A stretch of DNA of 64,000 bases, from the NCBI RefSeq assembly GCF_000715075.1, contig NC_134082.1, positions 63,952,466 to 64,016,465 on the forward strand, in the 5' to 3' direction. Source of the DNA: Nicotiana tabacum. Its lineage: Eukaryota; Streptophyta; Magnoliopsida; Solanales; Solanaceae. Both the position numbers and the translations under genes were made by a program. How positions within the stretch are numbered: the stretch's first letter is position 1; each line of letters begins with the position of its first letter. This document shows positions 35,711 through 48,293 of this stretch, one piece after another. The notes beneath the pieces were generated by a model that was not told the origin of the DNA, searched no databases, and saw only the letters and a program-made list of their open reading frames with translations.

Positions 35711-37514
35711 TGCCAAGACCATCACCAACTTAAGCATCATCAACATCAGTCAACGAGTTCTCAAGAGGATTCACGTGCTCCCTGTCACTGTCATTGATCA
35801 CAATTGCCCATTCCTGAATCATTCTTTCTATTTCCTTTTTCAAAGAACGATAGTCTTCAATGCTATGTCCTTGGACATTAGAGTGGTAAATGCATCATAC
35901 AGCAGGATCAAATCCTTTTGCATATGGGTCTGGAGTATAGCCAAGGAGCGGCTCAATCAGGCCAGAAATCTTTAACTTTTTAAACAAACTTGTGTAGGAC
36001 TCCCCAATCGGCATGAAACTATTTCTTTGCCTTTGTTCCCCTCCCTGCCCCTATTTTCTAGGGTCATTGGGTGCTCGAAAATGTTGTGAAGGCAAGAATA
36101 CATTATGTGGTGCTAGCGCTCGCCATAGGGGGTGACCTGATGGTTGGACATGTGACCGGACATTGTTCGGAGGATAATACTGAGGTGGATTATGTGGAGC
36201 TAGGGGATATGTTTGGGCATGATGGACAGAAAATTTTGGCTCTAGTGGGTAGTAAGGTTGTGGGGGTCTGGATTGGTAGTAGGGTGAAGGACCTCTAGAT
36301 CTGGACCAAGTACCCGCTTCGACTATTGCGACTTCTTCCCCCTTCTTCTTCCCGAGCACACCTCCCGTGCCGCTCTGAATGGCCTGAGTTGTTGCCTTAA
36401 TTGACGAATAGCTCAGGATTTTGTTGGACTTAAGTCCCTCTTCGATCATACTGCCCATTTTCACCACTTAATTGAAGGATTTGCCAACTGACGTCACCAA
36501 GTGACCGAAGTAAGTCGGCTCTAGAGTTTGTAGAAAGTAATCTACTATTTCTCCCTCTCTCATTGGGGGATCAACTCTGGCTGCCTGTTCTCTCCATCGG
36601 AACCCAAATTCCCGGAAGCTTTCCCCGGGTTTCTTCTCAATCTTTAACAATGTGAGACGGTCTGGGACTATCCCAAGGTTGTATTGGAAGTGTCTTGCGA
36701 AAGCTTGTGCCAGATCATCCCAGGTGTACCACCTGCTCGGATCTTGTCTTGTATACCACTCTAATGCCGACCCGCTCAAACTCTGGCCAAAGTAAGCTAT
36801 CAGTAGCTCATCTTTGCCCCCCGCTCCCCTCATTTTGCTACAAAAGCCCCGTAGATGTGTCATAGGATCGCCATGCCCTTCGTATAAATCGAATTTGGGC
36901 ATCTTTAACCCTGCTGGTAATTGGACGTCTAGGAAAGGGCATAGATCCTTGTAAGCCACGCTGACCTGGTTGCCTAACCCGTGCATGTTCCTGAAGGACT
37001 GCTCCAGGCTTTTAAATTTCCGCATCACCTCGTCCTGTTCTGGGCTCTTAGCCGGCTTTTCAATCTCCGCCGGGACCTCAAAGTGGGGATGATAGGTATG
37101 TGGCTCGGGTGCTTTGAATGTGAGTTTGGGGGGGTAATATTGTGTATCGTGATCCTGAAACAATGGCTCACTAGACGATCTGTGCAATGGGGCTGGGGCA
37201 GGCGCCACAAAGACGGGAACATTTGGTGGAGGAGGATTCTGATTGGGTGGTGGAGCTTGGGGATCATAGGCCTCTCTTCCCTGATAGTAGTGATGGCTTG
37301 GGAAACTCGTTGAAGGACCGGGAGAGGGGTATTCTGACGTGTGTCCTGGTTGGAGAGTAGGAGTAACAGGTAATTCATGCCCCTTTTGGGCTTTAGCTAA
37401 GGCTATCTGCATTTCATTCATTTCCAGCCTCATCTTTTCCATTTTTTCCATGGCTTCCTTCAACATCTGATTTGCCGTCTTTTCCGACTCAACACTGTTG
37501 TCTGAACCAGTCAT
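35711..37514 (-). pseudogene. gag of element D (Ogre-like), nearly intact
   Basis: The ATG at 37512-37514 opens a 348-codon frame: a coiled coil (MLKEAMEKMEKMRLEMNEMQ), a Pro-rich segment, then the capsid-like core with LPAGLKMPKFDLYEGHGDPM, ALEWYTRQDPSRW, AQAFARHFQYNLG and EKKPGESFREFGFRWREQAA. A stop replaces one codon at 36465-36467 (FN-stop-VVKMGSMIEEGLK). The same frame then stays open to 36051 and, after more breaks, ends with an H-x-x-x-x-GH-type block (YHSNVQGHSIED) near 35870 and IERMIQEW. The gag would form particles and bind RNA. It is antisense to the surrounding copia element. No protease follows. Confidence 0.9.
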
Positions 37515-38557
37515 GCTTTTTGGTATGGGCCCTTTTGATCTTGTTTGATAATGGTACGGTGCCAGTGCGCTTTAACAAACTAACTGATATTGATTGGAAA
37601 AACAACAAACTTGTCAGTGTTAGAGTCTTAACAGATATTGTAATTGCACCTTGGGGAATGCAATGTTCTTAGGCAAGTAACCATTTCTAATATGCTTTTG
37701 CTCTGACCGCGGGCATCATCCCGGCTTATTTATGACTCTTTTTATCGTTTTTCAAAATAGAAAACTCAATATTGCAAACACGGCCTTTTAACGCCTCGGG
37801 GACGAAGATTTTTAAGGCTGTGTGGGTCAACTGGACCAAATCTTAAACATGACCCAAAAAGTGGCTTGTTTATGCAAAGTCAGCCTTCCGGCGTCCCTTT
37901 CGGGAACATTCGACTATGTCTTGACAAAACAGCGTCACCCGACTTCTTTATGATGAAATTAAAATTTGACATATATTTATTTTTTTTGCTATTTTTTGCA
38001 AAAGGGGAGGTTCGACATCACCCGAAAAAATTTGACATGTTTTTTTTTGTTTTGTTTTATTATTTGTTTTTGGCTATTTTAGCAAAATGGGAGTTGGACC
38101 CGATGAGGGTTGCCTACGTATCTCACATCCGGTGAGAATCAAACCCGCGTAGTTCGGGATCATGAATAAAGTAAATAAACTAACCTCTTTTTTTTTTGAA
38201 GGAAAGACTTATAAAGAAGAAAGGGATCATTTTTGCAAAGAAAGATTTCTAACGATTTTTTTTTGAATTTCGAAAGAAAAACTTCTAAAGAAGAAAGAAA
38301 ATATTTTTGGAATTTTACTTAAATATTTTTTTTAGAATTTTCTTTTCAATTTTGAAAGACGAATGAAAATTTTTTCGGATTAAAAGAAAATATTTTTTAT
38401 TTTTATTATTTATTATTATTATTATTATTTTATTTTTTTTGTAAAAACAATTAAAAAGACTTTCTAAAGAAATCAATAATGGAAAATATTTTTGGATTTT
38501 TTTTTTGAAAATTGGGGGTCTAAAAAACTTTTCTAGAAAATAAATAAAGAAAAATAC

Positions 38558-38597
<40 letters not shown>

Positions 38598-39568
38598 TGG
38601 AAATAAAGAAAAACTTTTTGGATATATATATACACATATATATTTTGCAACAAATAACAAAACCATGTTCAATGCACGACTCTTTTAATTTTTAAATTTG
38701 GCATTTTTATAAACAAATAAATAAATAAAAAAATATTTTAAAAACAAGACTCTTTTTCATGGCAAGATAAATTATTTTCCTTTTCTATTTTTTTTCTTTT
38801 TTTAAAAAAAACAAGACAGAACAACGACTTTTTTTTTTCTATTTTTCTTTTGATTTTAATAAAATAAACAAGTAAGACATTTTTTTTTGATTTTCTCAAA
38901 ATTTCGGCAGAGTTTTGACAGTATTTGGGCATTGGTTTTTTTCAAAAATAAATAATTAATTCCCTAACCTCTATTTCTTTTCTTTTTTTTTTCGACGTTC
39001 CGAAATTCAAAAACCGGTCAACATGCGGGTTCGGAACAAATAAATGCACAACACAAATAGGATGCATCAGGATGGTCTTTTCATTTCGGTACACCTGTCC
39101 TAGACAGACCCAACCCCTGTGTTGAGCCTCCAAAGTCAAATGCACATGATGCAAACAAACGCTCCTACTAGGGATCCGACATGAAGCTGAGTTATTCTAG
39201 GTTCATAACCTGGGTATTTGTTCTAGACTGTGTACCCGAGCGGACAACTCTAGTCGAGGAGGGGGCTATGTACCGGGGACCCGCGGGATCGTCCGGTTTT
39301 GTAACTTGTCCGGCCTCTTTCTTATTTCAAGGTATGACACTAACAGAATAGGGAGTCTCGACCAGCGAGCTTCTCCCCGGAGGTAAGAAGAGAAGGGTTT
39401 CGACACAGTTTATATATACAGTCAAATAATGTCAAAGCGGTAACACACATCATTTTGCACATGAAGCACATGTCACATAAAAATATCAGATAATAAACAA
39501 AGCCAAATAGAACAGTTATTCTAAGCTCGAATTTCTAACCCAGAACCAGTGGTTCTGGGTTATGTAAT
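37515..39568 (-). other. Leader of element D between PBS and gag
   Basis: 2 kb of low-complexity A/T-rich DNA with no supported ORF. Autonomous Ogre elements often have an extra ORF here; none is visible. Confidence 0.5.
38561..38594. repeat. (TA)n microsatellite in the leader of D
   Basis: About 17 TA units in AT-rich DNA. Confidence 0.9.
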
Positions 39569-39586
39569 TCCCAAGCAAAGTCGCCA
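39569..39586 (-). promoter_or_regulatory. Primer-binding site of element D
   Basis: The minus strand reads TGGCGACTTTGCTTGGGA, four bases inside the LTR end ...GGTGTGACA. It closely resembles the PBS usual in Ogre elements, thought to pair with a tRNA-Arg. Confidence 0.75.
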
Positions 39587-39590
39587 GAGC

Positions 39591-42500
39591 TGTCACACCT
39601 CCTTTTTCGCCCGCGCCGCCTCAAAAGGGCGCGGAAGGGAGTTTTTTCCAATTAAAGGACAATCGAAACGGGATTTATTTATTTATTTCAGAGCCGCCAC
39701 TTGGGAGATTTAGGGTGTCCCAAGTCACCAATTTTAATCCCGAATCGAGGAAAAGAATGACTCTGTATTACAGTCCGCGAACCAGAAATCCGGATAAGGA
39801 ATTCTGTTAACCCGGGAGAAGGTGTTAGGCATTCCCGAGTTCCGTGGTTCTAGCGCGGTCGCTCAACTGTTATATTCGGCTTGATTATCTGATATAATAC
39901 ATATTATAAACTTATGTGCAAATTTTATCCTTTAACCGCTTTTATTATTTTTTTATTTATTGTTATTATTTTACGGAGAATTGCAACATTGTGAAAACGT
40001 ATTTCAAACCACGTCGCAATCAATGCACCCGTGGTTATCGACACATTTTGACTCCGTTGAGATTTGGATTTGGGTTACATAAATGCACACCCATATTTAA
40101 GAAAATAATTTGTTAAAGACGCACCTGGAGCGACTAGCGTATTGTTGTTTTGGGAAAGGCCGTAAAATTTTACTAGACGGATAACTCCGATGTTCTAAAT
40201 AATTAATGCATACATTTGTGAAGGCCCCGCAATCTACATATTTTACTAGGCGAGGCTGGCCACATTTATTTTAAATGGACAAATCTTAAAGCGACTACAT
40301 TTTTCTATTAAAATTAGTCTCTAAAATAAAGAAAGAAAATCCTAATTAATTACGAGCTTTTTTTTTATTTATTTATTTAAGAAAGCATGGCATACTAATT
40401 GCTAGATTAATACAAATATTGATGAAAAGGAATTTTACTCAAAAATTCGAAATTATAAATAAAATAAAAATTCGACAACTAATATTCAAAAGAATCAAAT
40501 ATAGCTAGATTAAAACTCGCATTGTTATAAAAAAAACTATTGAGATTAATTATTCACAACCATTTGAAACTATATTTAACCATAATTACTAATGCTTATT
40601 AGAAAGTTTATTAAACTTAAACGTTCTTCTAATCTTGTTTGAACTCAAATCGTGCCTTAATGCCTAATTCACGAAATTCAGTTTAAATTCATACCTTAGC
40701 TAAATTTAGCTACTTGTTCACGATTAACCTACTATTGATAATCTTGAAACCTTCATAACTAGTGAATTAACCCGTTTTGCCAAACAGATTCATTACAGAC
40801 TAACTTATGTTATTTTCTCTTATTCCAATTATTATTCAGTAATACATGAAATAGCCTAAATACAATCAATAAAAGGAACAAAGAAAAGCGACATTAAAAC
40901 TTCAAAATTCAATTCTTCATATGTATTCATGCTTCCACATTATTAGCTTGCAACAGCTAGTATTACAGTTGTGTACCTGATATTGAAAGCAAAAGAAAAG
41001 GGAGATCAGCAGAAATTCAGTAGCATACAACAACAACAACCCCAGCAACCGGTAACAACCAGCAACGAGAAACCAGTGACAGATTTTAAAATCAAGATAA
41101 AAATCCAGAAACACCGACAACAATCAACGGACAGAAGCCAAGGGGATCTTTTCAGATTTTGAAAGACTAATTAATGTTCAACCCTTAATTTCTGAATCCG
41201 TATATCAGAGTATTTAGATTGTATATCAGGTGTATACTATTCTTCCTTTGATTTTCCAGAATGTTTTTCTTTTTATTTTTGGAGTCTTAGTATTTTCGGA
41301 ATTTTTCTCTCTCTTCAATATTCAGTTTTTTTTATCTTCCTTCTTCTCTCCTCTTTTTCTTCTCTCCTCCTTAAATCTGTCCAAGTCCCCTATTTATTAC
41401 CATCTTTCAGCATTTTTTAAAAATTAAAACCCACTATCTTCCACTCATCCCCTTTTAATCCCACTACCTAATGTTTTGTCCCCCATTATATTAAACAAAT
41501 ACATTATCCTCCCCCCATTATATCTTGTTTCCCATGCCTATATTAAACAATTGCATTATTCCCCACCATTATGTCTTGTCCCCCACCATATACTATTTTA
41601 ATATTATAAAAAAAATATTTAATCTTAATGGACAGAGCACTCAAAAATAAATAATTGTTCAGATTTTTAATTCCAAAAATACCCCTCCGCCCTTACTGAA
41701 ATTACCACTTTACCCCTGAACGTACTGCAATTTACCAATCTACCCCGTCAGCTATAAACAATTCAGCTAATCAATTCTAACCAAAATATAGCAGCTATAA
41801 TCAATTCCTAATCAAATTTTATGAACAAATTCAAACTAAATGATGAACAACAAAGAAACAACTTGAATTATTTTGACTGAACAATGCTTTTTAAATAACA
41901 AACCTATTTTCAGATTCATCAACAATAACAAACAAATATATTCAAAGCATGAGCTCAAATTCAAATTAAACTTAAACAAAATAAATAAACACATTCAAAT
42001 CACTAAACTCAAAGAATCAATTGATCTTCAAATTAAATCCAACAAAATTATAGCAAAGATACATGATTCAAACTAAATCAAAAAATTTAAAAAACCAAAA
42101 CATAAACTCACATTAAATTACTAGATTAAAAACGAACTTCAAACAAAAAATGAACATGAATTAAATCTATATTAAACAACAAACATGGATGATTCAAGCG
42201 ATTAAACTGACATATTTCTATATTACAACTAAATTCTTTTAAACGAATAAAAACAACCGAAGAAGAAATAATTAATTGAATTTCAACTTGAATCTAACAA
42301 CATTAAAAATTTCTAAAAAAAGAAAATACATAAAAATACATGAAACAAACTGAAGAAATAATTAATTAAATTTCAATTTGAATCTAATAACATTAAAATT
42401 AAACTAACAATTTCTTTTAATAAATAAAACACATGAACAAACTGAAAAACTAATTAATTAAATTTCAATTTTAATCTAATAACATTAAAATTAAACTAAC

Positions 42501-44146
42501 AATTTCTTTTAATAAATAAAACACATGAACAAACTGAAAAACTAATTAATTAAATTTCAATTTGAATCTAATAACATTAAAATTAAACTAAGGATTTCTT
42601 TTAATAAAAACACATGAACAAACTGAAAAACTAATTAATTAAACGATGAACACGAACAAACAAGAATCAAACATTCACCGATTTTAGATCCGAGAATATC
42701 AAAACAAAATACGAACAAAATGAAACTCAAACCCACTAACCGGATCGAAATGACGAAGAACTTGAATGAAAGCAAATTTGTCCGGAGACAATTATTGCAC
42801 CAAAATCACTCGAATCTGCCCGGAAACTTAAACAATACACGAAGCTCGATGGAGGGGTGTTTGGCGACGACGAGAACTGAAGCAGCAGCAACAAAGCAGC
42901 CATGGCCGCGCGAAGCTGGAGAAGAAGAAGCATAGAGTAGCAGCAACAAAGAAGCCATGGCTGCGCGAAGCTGGAGAAGAAGAAGCATCGAGCAGCAGCA
43001 GTGACGGAGCAGCAGTAGCGACGAGCCTAGCAGGAGCGGAGCAGCAGTCATGGTGCGACGAGATCTCGAGCTTGAAGACGCAGCCATGGAAGTGAGGATC
43101 TTGTCCATGGCTGGACGTAGCAGGAGCAGCAACGACAATGACGAAGAAGAAGAAGCATCAACGCAGCCGTGAAAGAGGAGAAGCAGCAGCGTGCGACGGG
43201 GTGGAGAAGAAGACGCAGCAGCAACCATGAGTGTCGAGCTCAAGCTCGAGCTTGACGAAGAAGATGAAGCAGTGGCAGTGGGGTCTTGTTTGGACGAAGA
43301 ACGAAGGAGGAGCAGCAGGGTCTGTTTGGACGAAGAACGAAGGAGGAAGCAGCAGCCATGAACGTTGGTTGTTCATGGTGGAGCTGGTTTTGCACTGTGT
43401 ATGTGTGTGTATGTGTTGATGTGTGTGTGTGTGAGTGTGACGGGGTGAAGGGGGAGGGTGAGGCGTGAGGGGGAAAGGGCAGCAGCCATGGCTACTTGGA
43501 GTTTTTTGGGGTCTTTGGGATGGTGAAGGAGAAGAGAGAAAGAGAGGGGGCGAATGGGATTTTTTAGGGTTTTTCTTGTTTTTTGTTTTTGTCAAATGTA
43601 AGATAGGGGGGTGTTGGGTATTTAGGTTATGGTCCGGGTCGACCCGTTTTGAAATGGACCGGGTCATGGGGAATGTTTTGGGTATTTTTTGTGCTTGTGG
43701 CCTGAATTTGAAGAAGAGCCCAATTCCGATTTTCTTTATATTTTTGCTCTCTTTTCTTATTTTATTTTTCTAAAACTAAATTCTAAAAATCCTTAAATTA
43801 TTATTAAGTTATAAAAGCGCAAATTAACTCCCAATAACAATTAACGCACAATTAAGTAATAATTAAGCATAAAATTGTACATTTGGACATTAAATGCTAA
43901 AAATGCAACGTACATTATTTTTTTATGATTTTCTCATTTTTGTAAAACAAACTTAAATAAATACTAAATGAAAATGCGACATATTTTATATTTTTATTAA
44001 TTTAAACAAATAAACATGCACAGACAAAAATACAAATAATTATACAAAAATACCACAAAAATACAAACATTGCACACAAAGGAAAATTGTTTTATTTTGA
44101 ATTTTTGGGAGTGATTCTCATATAGGGCGAAAATCACGTGCTCACA
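39591..44146 (-). repeat. 5' LTR of element D (high-coordinate copy)
   Basis: 4556 bp direct repeat of 26334-30872, including the same 92 bp subrepeats (about 42360-42640) and CAG/GAAG-rich block (42860-43260). Confidence 0.92.
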
Positions 44147-44220
44147 GCTACCCCTCTTTGTCCGAAAACATGAAGGGTTTTCGTGCAAAGATAAAGTGAG
44201 CGGATACGAGCGATTTTTGC
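44147..44220 (-). repeat. Stray internal piece of element D outside its LTR
   Basis: These 74 bp repeat 30873-30946 (PPT and adjacent interior, GAGCGATTTTTGCCCG at the end) almost exactly, but lie upstream of the 5' LTR and abut copia gag. A simple insertion would not leave them there. They suggest a former tandem D array or an aberrant integration followed by deletion. Confidence 0.85.
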
Positions 44221-44530
44221 CCGAGAAAAAAGAAGTATGTCATTGGAAAATGGATTAAGTTTCAGATGCATTATGATAAGCCAATCATGGAGAAGGTTCA
44301 CGAGTATGAGAACTTGACTGCTGATGTTTTGAACGAGGGCATTAAGATGTGTGAGATTCTTCAGGCTAATGTTCTGCTTGAAAAGTTTTCCCCTTCCTGG
44401 AGTGATTACAGGAATCAACTGAAACACAAGAAGAAAAACTTAACTCTTCAAGAAGTGATCAGTCACATGATGACTAGGAAGCAAGCCCTCTCAAAGAGGA
44501 GGAGTCTGAACGGCTTTAGGATAAGATGAA
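44221..44530 (+). pseudogene. gag of the copia element, C-terminal part
   Basis: Starts as KKYVIGKWIKFQMHYDKPIM and continues VHEYENLTADVLNEGIKMCE, LPPSW-type SPSWSDYRNQLKHKKKNLT and LQEVISHM, all standard for copia gag. A frameshift near 44480 leads to a (TC)n run at 44531-44553. The missing codons between 26333 and 44221 were lost when D integrated or later. Confidence 0.88.
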
Positions 44531-44553
44531 ATCTCTCTCTCTCTCTCTCTCTT

Positions 44554-44835
44554 AATTATTCTAAAGCTAACCTTGTGGAATCTTCCAGTACTTTTGTAAA
44601 AGATAGGTTTAATGGAAAACAGAAGAAATGCCGGAAGAAAAGACATGTGAAGATGCAGAATTACTTCAATAAGTTGGAGGGCCATATTTAAAAGTCGAAA
44701 GGACCTTGCTATGTCTGCGGCAAAATTGGTCACAAGGCTTTTTAGTGCAACTAGAGACAAGGACAAAGATCAAAGAATGGAGGAATAGCTCCAGTCCAAG
44801 CTAACCTTACTGAGGGTGGTGATATCATTTTTGTT
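44554..44835 (+). pseudogene. gag zinc-knuckle region of the copia element
   Basis: KSKGPCYVCGKIGHKAF-stop-C at about 44695-44750 is the CCHC zinc knuckle C-x2-C-x4-H-x4-C with a stop just before the last Cys. A basic region with KKCRKK-type residues lies upstream. The knuckle binds genomic RNA. The stop would end gag here. Confidence 0.8.
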
Positions 44836-45483
44836 GTGGTTGTTGAGGCGAACATGGTGGCTAACAAAATTGACTGGATATTGGACACGTGCGCTTTAAT
44901 GAACCTTTGCGCCAACAAGGAGCTGTTTCATGACTTTGAGGAATCTGCTGATGGCGAGTGTATCTACACGGGTAACTCCACTATAGTTGGAGTTATGGGT
45001 AAAGGAAAAATTCTCCTTAAGTTAACTTCTGGAAAAATCTTAGCCTTGAACAATGTTCTGTATGTACCCTCCCTTCGTAGAAACTTAATTTTTGGTGCGC
45101 TTCTCAATAAAGCAGGTCTTAAACTTATTTTTGAATCTGATATAGTTGTTATTTCTCGTGGGGGAGACTTTGTTGGGAAGGATTACCTTAGTGGGGGTTT
45201 ATTTGTATTGAACATCGCTCAAGAGATTACTAATAATACTAGTACTTTCAATTCTACTTATATTGATGAGTGTATTAATTTGTGGCATGGTAGAATAAGT
45301 CATGTTAGTATTGCTTCCATTAAAAGACTTAGAAAAATCGAATTAATTCCTGCAGTTAATGTTGATAATTTTTCTAAGTGTCTTGTTTGTGTAGAAGTAA
45401 AACATACCAAAAAGCCTTTTAAGAATGTAACTAGTAGGAAAATAGAATTGCTTGAACTACTACATTCAGGCTTAGCATATTAA
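44836..45483 (+). pseudogene. Protease and GAG-pre-integrase region of the copia element
   Basis: A 215-codon open frame. WILDTCALMNLC stands where copia proteases have DSGA(S/T)xH, so Gly has become Cys and the active site is probably lost. ILALNNVLYVPSLRRNLI is the usual protease C-terminal block. INLWHGRISHVSIASIKRL with LVCVEVKHTKKPF is the pre-integrase zinc region (normally LWHxRLGH and C-x2-C). LWHGRIS lacks Gly in the first motif. The frame ends LHSGLAY and a stop at the border to the integrase core. Confidence 0.9.
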
Positions 45484-46480
45484 AAAAAACACTGTTAATA
45501 AGGGTGGAAAGAACTAGTACATCATCTTTGTAGGTGAATTTTCTAAATACACTAAGGTATATATTCTTAAGTCAAAACATGAGGTTGAAAGCATGTTTAT
45601 GAAATACAATGTAGAAGTAGAGAATCAATTAGATAGAAAAATCAAAAGGCTTAGGTCTGACAGAGATGTAGAATATAGTACTAATACTCTAGAAGCCTTG
45701 TGAGAAAAATAATATTATACATTAGGTTAGTAGTCCCTATACTCCCCAACAAAATGGTGTAGCCGAACGGAAAAATAGAACCCTTGAGGGAATGATGAAT
45801 TCTATACTTTTTGAGTTCGGGTTTATCTGATAATATGTGGGGAGGGGGTGCTGTTTTATCTGCATGCTATGTTCTTAATAAAGTCCCTTATAAAAAGTTT
45901 GATAAAATCCCGTTTGATTTATGGAAAGGGCTTGCCCCTAACTTGAAAATTCTAAAAGTGTAGGGGATGTTTGACTAAAATTGGTCTACCTGATTTTAAA
46001 CAAGTAACTATTGGATCCGAGACTTTTGATGCTATTTTCATTGGTTATGCTCAAAATAGTGCTACATATAGATTTATGTCTTTGAATGATAGTTCCATTT
46101 GTGAATCTAGAGATGCAAAAAATTTTGAGCATGTTTTTCCATTGAAAAATAATGTGCCTAATAATGCTTCTACATCTATGTCTGTTAATTCACATATTGT
46201 GCCTTCTTCTAGTGTTACTGCTAATGAGCATAAAAATGAACATAGAAGAAGTAAGAGGCGTAGAATTGAAGCTACCTTTGGTCCTGACTTTATTACTACT
46301 TTCTTGACTGAAAATATTGATCTTGATATTTTGAGTGATGAATTAATGTCAATCTATTTAATAGAAGAAGACCCTAAGACATACAGTGAAGCAATGAGGT
46401 CAATAGATGCTAGTTTTTGGAAAGAGGCCATTAAACGTGAATTAGACTCTATAGTTTCTAATCACACTTGAGACTTGTCT
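45484..46480 (+). pseudogene. Integrase core and tail of the copia element
   Basis: YIIFVGEFSKYTKVYILKSK (45515-45575) is the first integrase core block, with VGEFSKY for the usual DDFSRY, so the first catalytic Asp is lost. KIKRLRSDRDVEY follows (second Asp region), then YSPTKWCSRTEK in a shifted frame (QQNGVAERKNR type, 45738-45780). A 166-codon frame (45971-46471) holds SETFDAIFIGYAQNSATYRF, the start of the tail, then a Ser/Asn-rich and basic linker (RRSKRRRIE) and FWKEAIKRELDSI, the lead into RT. Confidence 0.87.
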
Positions 46481-47260
46481 GATTTGCCTAAAAGTGAATA
46501 TTTTAAGAAGAAATTGAGACCTGATGGTACAATTGAGAAATATAAATCTAGACTTATTAGGGATTAGCTGTTATTCATAATTTAGTGATACATCAAATGG
46601 ATGTTAAAATGACTTTTCTTAATGATGATTTAGAAGAAGAGATCTATATGTCTCAACTTGAGGGATTTGTGATCCAAGAACAGGAGAATAAAGTATGCAA
46701 ATTGAGAAAGTCTTTGTATGGTCTAAAGCAGACACCTAAGTAATGATACGAGAAATTTAATAGCACATTAGTGGGTAATGGTTTTGTTGTTAATGCATCT
46801 GATACTTGTGTTTATTCCAAGATGATAGGATCAGATTGTGTTATTATATGTCTCTATGTGGATGACATGTTAATCTTTGGCCCTAATGTGAATATTGTTA
46901 ATGAGACTAAGAACTTTTTTTCTTCTAAATTTAAAATGGAAGATCTTGAAGAAGCATATGTGATTTTAGGGGCTAAAATCAATAGATATTATAATGGCTT
47001 TTCATTGTCTCAGTCTCATTATATTGAAAAAATATTAAAAAGGTTTAATTGCTTTGATGTAGCACCCGTGAGAACTCCTTATGATCATAGCATACACTTG
47101 AAAAGAATGAGGAATCTAGTATTACTCAAACTAAGTATGCAAAGATAATTGGTAGTGTAATATTTCTCATGAATTATACACGACCTGATATTGCTTATGT
47201 TGTTAGTAGATTAAGTAGATATACTCACAACCCTAGTAGTACACACTGGAATGCTCTTCA
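46481..47260 (+). pseudogene. Reverse transcriptase of the copia element
   Basis: Blocks in order: HQMDVKMTFLNDDLEEEIYM (first catalytic Asp as QMDV), KVCKLRKSLYGLKQTPK-stop, and a 125-codon frame at 46771-47148 with DTCVYSKM, the catalytic CLYVDDMLIFG and SKFKMEDLEEAYVILGAKI. YARP-type [14 protein letters not shown] appears in another frame (47180-47220). Stops at about 46565, 46741 and 47146 break the protein. Confidence 0.93.
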
Positions 47261-47800
47261 TTGTTTGCTAAGGTACTTGAGAGGTACTATGGATTGGTAT
47301 TGTATTTTAATAAATTTTCTGCTATTTTAGAAGGATTTTGTGATGCAAACTGGGTTACTGACAATGATAAAGTTAGCTCAACTAGTGGCTATGTGTTTAC
47401 TTTGCGTGCAGGTGCTATTTCATGGAAGTCTTCAAAACAGAATTGTATAGCACGATCTACTATGGAGTCTGAATTCATTGCTCTTGAGTTGGCAGGGCAA
47501 GAAGCCAAGTGGTTGAAAAACTTATTGGCAGACATGCCTTTGTGGTGAAGACAAGCTTCACCAGTTTCTCTACATTGTGACTCATAAGAGGCAATTGGAT
47601 TGCCAAAATAGTGTGTACAATAAAAAAAAGACATATCTGCATTAGGCATGGTGCGGTAAAATAATTGTTGAAACATGATATTATTTTCTTGGAATATGTA
47701 TGATCCGAAAGAAATTTTGCAGATCCTTTAACCAAGAGTTTGGTAAGGAGAGTTATCCTTGAAACGTCGAGGGGGATGTGGCTAAAACCCATGGATTGAG
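47261..47800 (+). pseudogene. RNase H of the copia element
   Basis: GFCDANWVTDNDKVSSTSGY carries the first catalytic Asp, and AISWKSSKQNCIARSTMESE and FIALELAGQEAKWLKNLL carry the next acidic residues. This is a well-kept copia RNase H, open to 47548. Remnants of the tail (SLHCD, DPKEI, then TKSLV-like words) continue across stops to about 47770. Confidence 0.92.
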
Positions 47801-48293
47801 GAAGTATGATGAATACCCATTCGTGGTCCAACGAAGCCATATGAAACCTCAATATGCACTATCTTTCCTATCCCTATGGCGTGTGGTAGTGTTTTATAAG
47901 GTTGAGCTTATTTTGCTCTTAATTTCCATAGCCTTAAGATAGTCTATGTATAGATAGACTTGATGGAATCACCTACATGAGTGCAAAGGTGTGGTCGCCT
48001 ATTATGAAAGACTTGGGATGTCTTTCTAGAGCACTCATGAGACCCAAGGTATGTGCATGACCATAAAAGTACCTTGTTAGTATCGCGGAGTTTGCATAAA
48101 AATAAGGATATAGTATGTGTTATGGGGGTCTCATTTAATGTCCATTCAGTTCAAGAGTACTTCACTTTGTGGATGTTAGTTGTTGCCTCATTTCATTACG
48201 TGTCAATTCAAATCTAAAGATATTGACACTTAAGTACATGTTCCTTCTTTTGCCCAGAACTATTCTATTTTTGTCTTTTCATTAGTGGGAGAT
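47801..48293 (+). other. 3' untranslated region of the copia element with polypurine tract
   Basis: No coding signal. ATTAGTGGGAGAT at about 48281-48293, directly before TGTTGG, is the typical copia polypurine tract. Confidence 0.8.

Larger units (their letters stand above)
26334..44146 (-). mobile_element. Element D: Ogre-like gag-only Ty3/gypsy element with giant LTRs
   Basis: Two direct repeats of about 4.5 kb (26334-30872 and 39591-44146) bound an 8.7 kb interior. On the minus strand the LTR runs TGTGAGCACGTG...GGTGTGACA. The PBS TGGCGACTTTGCTTGGGA follows the 5' LTR, and the PPT ACAAAGAGGGGCAGC precedes the 3' LTR. Giant LTRs, this PBS and the gag type fit Ogre/Tat elements. Gag is present but no PR, RT, RNase H or IN was found. 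The LTRs are very similar by eye, more so than those of the surrounding copia element, so D is the younger insertion. It is antisense to its host. Confidence 0.88.
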
